A model generated the notes under the pieces. It saw nothing but the letters and a program-made list of their open reading frames with translations. It did no database searches and was not told the origin of the DNA. A program made the translations under genes and the position numbers. 64,000 bases of DNA from Mycobacteriaceae bacterium (lineage in GTDB: Bacteria; Actinomycetota; Actinomycetes; Mycobacteriales; Mycobacteriaceae), in assembly GCA_019245755.1 (NCBI GenBank), contig JAFARC010000068.1, positions 1 to 64,000 on the forward strand, in the 5' to 3' direction. Numbering within the stretch: position 1 is the first letter of the stretch; each line of letters opens with the position of its first letter. This document shows positions 59,165-64,000 of the stretch, one piece after another.

Positions 59165-60649
59165 ATGAGCACGCAGCAACACGACGTGGTCATTGTGGGA
59201 GCCGGCTTCGGCGGCATCGGGGCAGCGATCGAGTTCAAGCGGCTGGGCTTTGAGGACATCGTCATCGTCGATCGCGAAGACGACCTGGGCGGCACCTGGC
59301 ATGTCAACCGCTATCCGGGGCTGGCCGTCGACGTCCCCACCACCACCTATTCCTACTGGTTCGAGCCCAACCCCAACTGGTCGCGGCTGTTCTCCACCGG
59401 CGCGGAGATCAAGAAATACGCCGACGACGTCGCCGACAAATACGACGTGCGCCGCCACATCCGGTTCAACACCGCCGTCGAAGGCGCCCGCTGGGACGAG
59501 GACGCCAAGGCCTGGCGGGTCGCGCTGGCCGGCGGTGAGACGCTGACAACCCGTTATCTGGTCACCGCCACCGGTTTTTTGTCCCAGCCGCACACGCCTG
59601 ACATCCCCGGCATCGGCAGCTTCGCGGGCAAGGTGATCCACACGGCGGCCTGGGACGACGACTACGACCTCGACAACCGGCGGGTAGGCATCATCGGCAC
59701 CGGTGCCACCGCGGTCCAGCTCATCCCGGAACTGGCGAAAAAGGCAGTCGATCTAACCGTGTACCAGCGCACGCCGATCTGGGTGGTGCCCAAGGTCGAC
59801 CTGCGCTTCTCGGAGCGGGCCAAGCGGCTGTTCGCCAAGGTCCCGCTCACGCAGCGTGCGATCCGGGCGATCACGGACGCCATCTACGAGTTCATGATCT
59901 TCGCCGCGGTGCTGCATCACCGGTACTTCCGCAGGCTCAACATCGCCGCCTCGGACCTGGCCAAGATGCACGGGTTCGCGTCCGTCCGGGACAAGGAGCT
60001 GCGCGCCAAGCTGACACCGGACTACGACTTCGGCTGCAAGCGGCCCACCTTCTCCAACAGCTATTACCGCACCTTCACCAAACCGCACGTGCACCTGCAA
60101 ACCAGTGGGATCGCGCGCATCGAGCCCGACGGTATCGTCGCCAACGACGGCAGCAAGGCCGTCATCGACACCCTGGTGCTGGCCACCGGTTTCGACCTGT
60201 GGGAGGCGAACTTCCCCGCGATCGAGATCGTCGGGCGGGAGGGGCGCAATCTCGGGAAATGGTGGCGAGACACCCGGTTCCAGGCCTATCAGGGCGTTTC
60301 GATGCCGTCCTTCCCCAACTACCTGAGCCTGGCCAGCCCGTACGCCTTCCTCGGACTCAATTTCTTCAACACGATGGAATACCAGATGCGCCATATATCA
60401 AGGCTTTTCGGCGAGATGCGGCGCCGCAACGGCACCACCTTCGAAGTCACCGAAGAAGCCAACGCCCGGTTCCTGGACCGGATGACCGAACTGCTCGGCG
60501 ACTCGCTGTTCAGCATCGGGAACTGCGCGACGGCGCGCTCCTATTACTTCAACCCCAGCGGTGAGGCGACACTGCTGCGGCCCATGTCCACCCGGGCCGC
60601 CGTGCGGGAAGCGTCGCGGTTCCCGCTGAGCGACTACGCGATCGCCTGA
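59165..60649 (+). CDS. FAD-dependent Baeyer-Villiger-type monooxygenase
   Basis: A 494-residue class B flavoprotein monooxygenase. The FAD site is VVIVGAGFGGIGAAIEF (about 8-24), the BVMO-type sequence is FAGKVIHTAAWDDDYDLDNR, the NADPH site is VGIIGTGATAVQLIPELA and LVLATGFDLW lies near the end. It would insert oxygen into ketones or sulfides using NADPH and O2; EthA-like and Rv0892-like relatives are common in mycobacteria. ATG 59165 chosen over a much longer upstream frame. A small membrane protein follows 16 bp downstream. Confidence 0.9.
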   Translation: MSTQQHDVVIVGAGFGGIGAAIEFKRLGFEDIVIVDREDDLGGTWHVNRYPGLAVDVPTTTYSYWFEPNPNWSRLFSTGAEIKKYADDVADKYDVRRHIRFNTAVEGARWDEDAKAWRVALAGGETLTTRYLVTATGFLSQPHTPDIPGIGSFAGKVIHTAAWDDDYDLDNRRVGIIGTGATAVQLIPELAKKAVDLTVYQRTPIWVVPKVDLRFSERAKRLFAKVPLTQRAIRAITDAIYEFMIFAAVLHHRYFRRLNIAASDLAKMHGFASVRDKELRAKLTPDYDFGCKRPTFSNSYYRTFTKPHVHLQTSGIARIEPDGIVANDGSKAVIDTLVLATGFDLWEANFPAIEIVGREGRNLGKWWRDTRFQAYQGVSMPSFPNYLSLASPYAFLGLNFFNTMEYQMRHISRLFGEMRRRNGTTFEVTEEANARFLDRMTELLGDSLFSIGNCATARSYYFNPSGEATLLRPMSTRAAVREASRFPLSDYAIA

Positions 60650-60665
60650 CCGAAGAGGTGAGGTC

Positions 60666-60923
60666 ATGTCAGCCATCACGCGGCTAACCGGCCTCGCGAT
60701 CACCAGCGTCGGGCTGGCGCATTTCGCCAAACCGGAAGCGTTCGAAGCGATAACCGCATCGGTGTTCCCCCACAACACCGGCCAGCACATCGCGATCAAC
60801 GGCGGAATCGAGACCCTTCTCGGGGTCGCCCTGGCGGCGCCCAAAACGCGCCGACTCGCCGTCATCGGGTCGCTCGGCTACGTCGCATACCTCGTCACCA
60901 ATCTGATCCGCAACAGTCGATAG
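60666..60923 (+). CDS. Small membrane protein
   Basis: An 85-residue protein with two or three helices (ITRLTGLAITSVGLAHFAKP; IETLLGVALAAPKTRRLAVI; LGYVAYLVTNLI). GAAGAGGTGAGG precedes the ATG, and it lies 16 bp after the monooxygenase stop, likely in the same transcript. It resembles short DoxX-like proteins of actinobacteria, though I am not sure. Function unknown. Confidence 0.65.
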   Translation: MSAITRLTGLAITSVGLAHFAKPEAFEAITASVFPHNTGQHIAINGGIETLLGVALAAPKTRRLAVIGSLGYVAYLVTNLIRNSR

Positions 60924-60949
60924 CCCAACCCGGGTCGTCACCGAGCCGG

Positions 60950-60975
60950 TCCGGCCCCGGCGTCCGGGCGCCGGA
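60950..60975. terminator. Hairpin between convergent genes
   Basis: TCCGGC (60950-60955) pairs with GCCGGA (60970-60975) around a 14-base GC-rich loop in the gap between the small membrane protein and the convergent PadR gene. No T-tract, so termination is only plausible. Confidence 0.4.
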
Positions 60976-61004
60976 GGCGCGGCCAGCGGCACGCCGTCCG
61001 GCGG

Positions 61005-61301
61005 TCATGAGTCGAGGATTTCACGGGCCAACTCGGCCAACGCCTTCCGGTCCGCGGCCAGCGCCTCCCGGCCGGCCGCCGTGGCGCGGTACATGCGCCG
61101 GGTGCGGCCGTCACTTACGCGCTGGACGGAAGTGAGGAGGCCTTCGCTCTCGAGGCGGTGAAGGGTCGGATACAGCGTGCCGGGGCTGATCCGATAGCCG
61201 TGGCGGCCCAGCTCCTCGGTGATCCAGGCGCCGTGAATCTCTTGGCGCGCAGCGTGATGCAGGATGTGCATCCGCACCGCGCCCCGCTGAAACTCACTCA
61301 T
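61005..61301 (-). CDS. PadR family transcriptional regulator
   Basis: A 98-residue winged-helix regulator of the short PadR class. RGAVRMHILHHAARQEIHGA and ISPGTLYPTLHRLESEGLLT form the recognition helices, and RRMYRATAAGREALAADRK forms the wing and start of the dimerisation helix. PadR proteins often repress efflux pumps or detoxification genes and are released by small ligands. The 299-bp region upstream holds a possible transporter remnant and the divergent alcohol dehydrogenase, its most likely target. Confidence 0.9.
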   Translation of the reverse strand: MSEFQRGAVRMHILHHAARQEIHGAWITEELGRHGYRISPGTLYPTLHRLESEGLLTSVQRVSDGRTRRMYRATAAGREALAADRKALAELAREILDS

Positions 61302-61369
61302 TGCCCCTGGATAACCCGTTTCAGCCCCGGCAATCCATGCCGAGGTGGGTTGGCATCCGATCGGCTCAA

Positions 61370-61588
61370 CTCCGGTGTCGACAGGCTGCGTTCATGGTGA
61401 TCACGGGGCAAGCGGCTGACGCTGCCGCTGGCGTGACCGGCGCCTGGGCGGTCCAGCCTGCGACGTTCACGCTCTCGGTCCTAGCGGTGTTGCTGCGATC
61501 GCCGCGCGCGATGCGAGGGTTGCAGCGGTTGGGGCTTCAAGGCGCGGTCAACGCCGCTAATGTTCCTGTCATCAGGTGTGACAGGTGA
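61370..61588 (+). pseudogene. Possible remnant of an MFS-type transporter
   Basis: In the 299-bp gap between padR and the alcohol dehydrogenase, one frame reads VITGQAADAAAGVTGAWAVQ followed by PATFTLSVLAVLLRSPRAMR. It resembles the middle of EntS-like MFS exporters (a helix ending in AxxFxLSxLxLLLR). There is no good start or ribosome binding site and no counterpart N- or C-terminus. If real, padR may once have controlled it. Weak evidence. Confidence 0.3.
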
Positions 61589-61600
61589 GGAAGGACGACA

Positions 61601-62614
61601 ATGGCCAACCATCAAGCGGTTCAGGTCCAGTCCGCAAGCGGTCCGTTGCAACTCGCCGAGGTCGAAACCAGGCCACCCGCACGTGACCAGGTGCGCATCG
61701 ACGTCGCCGCATGCGGGGTGTGCGGCACCGACCGCGCGTTCGTCAACGGCGGATTCCCGGGTATCTCCTGGCCGCTGACGCCTGGGCACGAAATCGCCGG
61801 CACGGTCGCCGAGCTGGGTTCCGAAGTCGACAATTTCGCCGTCGGCGACCGGGTGGCCGTGGGGTGGTTCGGCGGGTGCTGCAACAAGTGCATTCCCTGC
61901 CGAAAGGGCTTCTTCATCAACTGCGAGAACGGGCAGGTGCCCAGCTGGCACTATCCGGGCGGATACGCACAGTCGGTGACGGTGCCGGCCAACGCACTCG
62001 CCCGGATACCCGACGAACTGTCGTTTGCCGAGGCCGCTCCCATGGGCTGCGCCGGGGTCACCACCTACCACGCACTCCGGGAAACCAAGGCGGTCCCGGG
62101 CGACCGCGTGGCCATCCTGGGCATTGGCGGCCTCGGCCACCTCGGTGTCCAGTTCGCGCGTGCGATGGGATTCGAGACCATCGCGATCGCGCGCGGCGCC
62201 GCCAAGGCCGACGACGCGCACCAGCTCGGTGCCCACCACTACGTCGATTCCACCGCAGGGGATGTCAGCAAGGCACTTCAGGCGCTGGGCGGAGTTTCGG
62301 CGATCCTGGCGACGGCGGGAAACGCCGAGGCGATGGGCCAGACGATCGGCGGCCTGAATCCACGAGGAGAGCTTGTCGTGGTCGGTGTGACCGCCGAGCC
62401 GCTGCCGATCAGCCCCATCCAATTGATTTCGCCGTCGCTGCAGGTGACCGGCCACCCCTCCGGCACGGCCAGGGATGTGGAGGAGACCATGCATTTCGCC
62501 GTGCTGTCGGGCGTTCGCGCCCGCATCGAGGAGCGGCCGTTGACCGCAGCGGCCGAGGCCTACGCGGCGATGGAACAGGGACGGGCGCGGTACCGCATGG
62601 TCATCACGATGTGA
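61601..62614 (+). CDS. Zinc-dependent alcohol dehydrogenase
   Basis: A 337-residue medium-chain dehydrogenase/reductase of the AdhA/AdhP type. Catalytic zinc ligands are Cys41 in GVCGTD, His63-Glu64 in PGHEIAG, and the Cys of MGCAGVTTYHAL; the structural zinc uses Cys94, Cys97, Cys100 and Cys108 in CCNKCIPCRKGFFINC. NAD binding is by GIGGLGHLGVQFAR. It oxidises primary alcohols or reduces aldehydes. GAGGAAGG lies upstream of ATG. Its stop is four bases from the convergent lpqL stop. Confidence 0.93.
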   Translation: MANHQAVQVQSASGPLQLAEVETRPPARDQVRIDVAACGVCGTDRAFVNGGFPGISWPLTPGHEIAGTVAELGSEVDNFAVGDRVAVGWFGGCCNKCIPCRKGFFINCENGQVPSWHYPGGYAQSVTVPANALARIPDELSFAEAAPMGCAGVTTYHALRETKAVPGDRVAILGIGGLGHLGVQFARAMGFETIAIARGAAKADDAHQLGAHHYVDSTAGDVSKALQALGGVSAILATAGNAEAMGQTIGGLNPRGELVVVGVTAEPLPISPIQLISPSLQVTGHPSGTARDVEETMHFAVLSGVRARIEERPLTAAAEAYAAMEQGRARYRMVITM

Positions 62615-62618
62615 GTCC

Positions 62619-64000
62619 TCACGAGTTCGCGAGCGGGTGGCGGGTACGGCCGTCACGAATCGGCACGCCGTTGCGCCCGCCGATGTCCTGCGAGTACAGC
62701 CCGACCGAGTAGGCGACGCCTTCACCGTTGATGCCGAGCGCGGTGCGATTGATGTTGTCGAGCGTGTCCGCCTTCTGGTGGTAGTTCGGGTCGAACGGCC
62801 GGTCGGCCTCGCCGCCCCAGAGCTGGGCTTGGTCAGTGGTCTTGTTGCCCTCGGCGCCGCTGAACAGCCCGCCGGCGGGGATGCCCGCCGAGGTAAAACC
62901 CAGATAGTCCGACCGGCCGTCGAAGGACATGTCCTCGGCCTGGTGTCCGGTGCTGGTGAGGTAAGCCATGAGGGTGCGCTCGATGCCCGCCGTTCCCTGC
63001 GGCACGCGTGGCGCGCTCCGGTCGGGATTCGGGGGCGCCGATTGGTCGCCGTCGTAGGTGAAGTAGCCCGGATTCGGCGAACCGAGCATGTCGAAGTTCA
63101 AATACAGCGCAATGTCCTTTAACCCGTCGACGTCCAGCGACTCCACATATTTGTTGGAGCCCACCAGGCCCAATTCCTCTGCGCCCCAAAAGCCGAACCG
63201 CACGGCGTTTCGAACCGGCGGTGAACTGCCCATCTGCACGGCGGTTTCGAGCACCGCCGCTACACCGGAGCCATTGTCGTTGATGCCCGGACCCGCCGCG
63301 ACGCTGTCGAGGTGGGCACCGGCCATCACCACGTTTCGCGCCGAACCGGTCCTGGTCTGCGCGATGATGTTGCGCGCGCTGATGGGTGTGACGCCGGCAT
63401 TGAGCTTGATGGTTGTTGGGCCCGGCCGCGCGCGCAACCGGACCCCGTCGGCTTTGCTCACGCTGATCACCGGGATTCGCACCTGCGTCTGCTCACCGAG
63501 CGTGCCGTCCATCTTCTCTTCGTCGACGTTGTCGGCGACGATCAGCGCGATTGCACCGCTTTGGGCAGCGGCCGCCTCCTTGGTTGCGAACGGGCAGGCG
63601 CCGCGGTCGACCAGCGCCACCGCCCCGGTGACCGGCACCCGGTCGTAGTCAGCCGCGTCGCAGCCAACGGGGGCAGCGACCGGCGACGCCAGCAGCGGAC
63701 CGCTCGCACCCTGCGGCGGGGTGCCGATGCTGTACTCCAACGCATGCGAGTCGATGGTTGCGCCGTTGACAGTCAGTGCCGGCGGGTCGGCGTGAAACTG
63801 CCGGAACTCGAACTCCGGGGTCTGCACATCGAAACCACGGCCTTTCAACGTGTTCACCACATAGTCGACGCTGGCGTCGTAGCCGGGAGTGCCGACAGCG
63901 CGGTTGCCGCCGTTGGCGTCGGCGATGTGCTGCAGCCGGGCCAGGTGGGCCAGCATCGCACCGGTGGTCACCTGCTCGCGCAGGCGGACCGCATAGTCGG
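62619..64000 (-). CDS. lpqL: LpqL-like M28 aminopeptidase lipoprotein (5' end outside the window)
   Basis: The visible 460 codons run off the right edge, so the signal peptide and start are missing. A PA domain (VALVDRGACPFATKEAAAAQ) is inserted before an M28 metallopeptidase domain. The zinc ligands are in GAHLDSV, the GPGINDNGSG motif, FWGAEELG, LYLNFDMLG and NYHQKADT. It matches M. tuberculosis LpqL (Rv0418), an envelope lipoprotein that is predicted to release N-terminal amino acids from peptides. It lies convergent to the alcohol dehydrogenase. Confidence 0.93.
   Translation of the reverse strand, partial: DYAVRLREQVTTGAMLAHLARLQHIADANGGNRAVGTPGYDASVDYVVNTLKGRGFDVQTPEFEFRQFHADPPALTVNGATIDSHALEYSIGTPPQGASGPLLASPVAAPVGCDAADYDRVPVTGAVALVDRGACPFATKEAAAAQSGAIALIVADNVDEEKMDGTLGEQTQVRIPVISVSKADGVRLRARPGPTTIKLNAGVTPISARNIIAQTRTGSARNVVMAGAHLDSVAAGPGINDNGSGVAAVLETAVQMGSSPPVRNAVRFGFWGAEELGLVGSNKYVESLDVDGLKDIALYLNFDMLGSPNPGYFTYDGDQSAPPNPDRSAPRVPQGTAGIERTLMAYLTSTGHQAEDMSFDGRSDYLGFTSAGIPAGGLFSGAEGNKTTDQAQLWGGEADRPFDPNYHQKADTLDNINRTALGINGEGVAYSVGLYSQDIGGRNGVPIRDGRTRHPLANS

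Overview
The window is a GC-rich actinobacterial chromosome segment and almost certainly comes from a slow-growing-type Mycobacterium. Much of it is collinear, in reverse orientation, with the M. tuberculosis H37Rv stretch Rv0468 to Rv0418 as I remember it: fadB2, icl1, an acyl-ACP thioesterase-like gene, ramB, lpdC, aldA and its DUF779 partner, a prolyl oligopeptidase, groEL2, moeA2-psd-pssA-AAA ATPase, a Lon-domain protein, a YbdK-type ligase, sodC, def, xthA, thiC-thiD and lpqL. This identification rests on recognised proteins and gene order, not on a database search.

Layout. 0.5-1.8 kb: two near-identical small secreted proteins with a broken coiled-coil ORF between them. 1.9-7.3 kb: glyoxylate shunt/acetate module (fadB2, isocitrate lyase, thioesterase, RamB). 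7.3-17.6 kb: ferritin-like protein, lipoamide dehydrogenase, small membrane proteins, two aldehyde dehydrogenases, a prolyl oligopeptidase. 17.6-21.4 kb: accessory metabolism (VOC protein, D-aminoacylase-type amidohydrolase, DUF559/AbiEi-like protein). 21.6-25.4 kb: groEL with two CIRCE operators, cupin, HAD phosphatase, and two gene remnants. 25.4-30.4 kb: moeA2-psd-pssA-AAA operon. 30.5-37.1 kb: LpqH-like lipoprotein and a complete, translationally coupled Mrp cation/proton antiporter operon (A/B fusion, C, D, E, F, G). 37.1-43.7 kb: Lon-like protein, ligase, sodC, LytR_C protein, DUF3263, def, GNAT remnant, xthA, CDF transporter. 43.8-49.7 kb: membrane proteins, then a TPP riboswitch controlling thiC-thiD-hydrolase. 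49.7-53.5 kb: a permease behind a copper-type CsoR/RicR palindrome, followed by a LuxE/LuxC-like (EhpF/EhpG-like) acyl-activating and acyl-reducing pair. 53.5-64 kb: a GyrA-tower/GNAT fusion, SDR remnant, LCP ligase, trypsin-like protease, DUF2254, BVMO, PadR, Zn-ADH and the 3' part of lpqL, which is cut by the window end.

Three themes stand out. First, at least four genes (two SDRs, one FMO, one GNAT) survive only as their two ends with the middle deleted, which suggests ongoing gene decay by internal deletion. Second, a 33-bp-period MIRU-like repeat occurs at three loci, always between codirectional genes on the sense strand, with mini-reading-frames that overlap the neighbouring stop or start codons. 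Third, several operators are readable: CIRCE x2, a CsoR/RicR-type box, a TPP riboswitch and candidate RamB sites. No tRNA, rRNA, CRISPR array, IS element or prophage was recognised.
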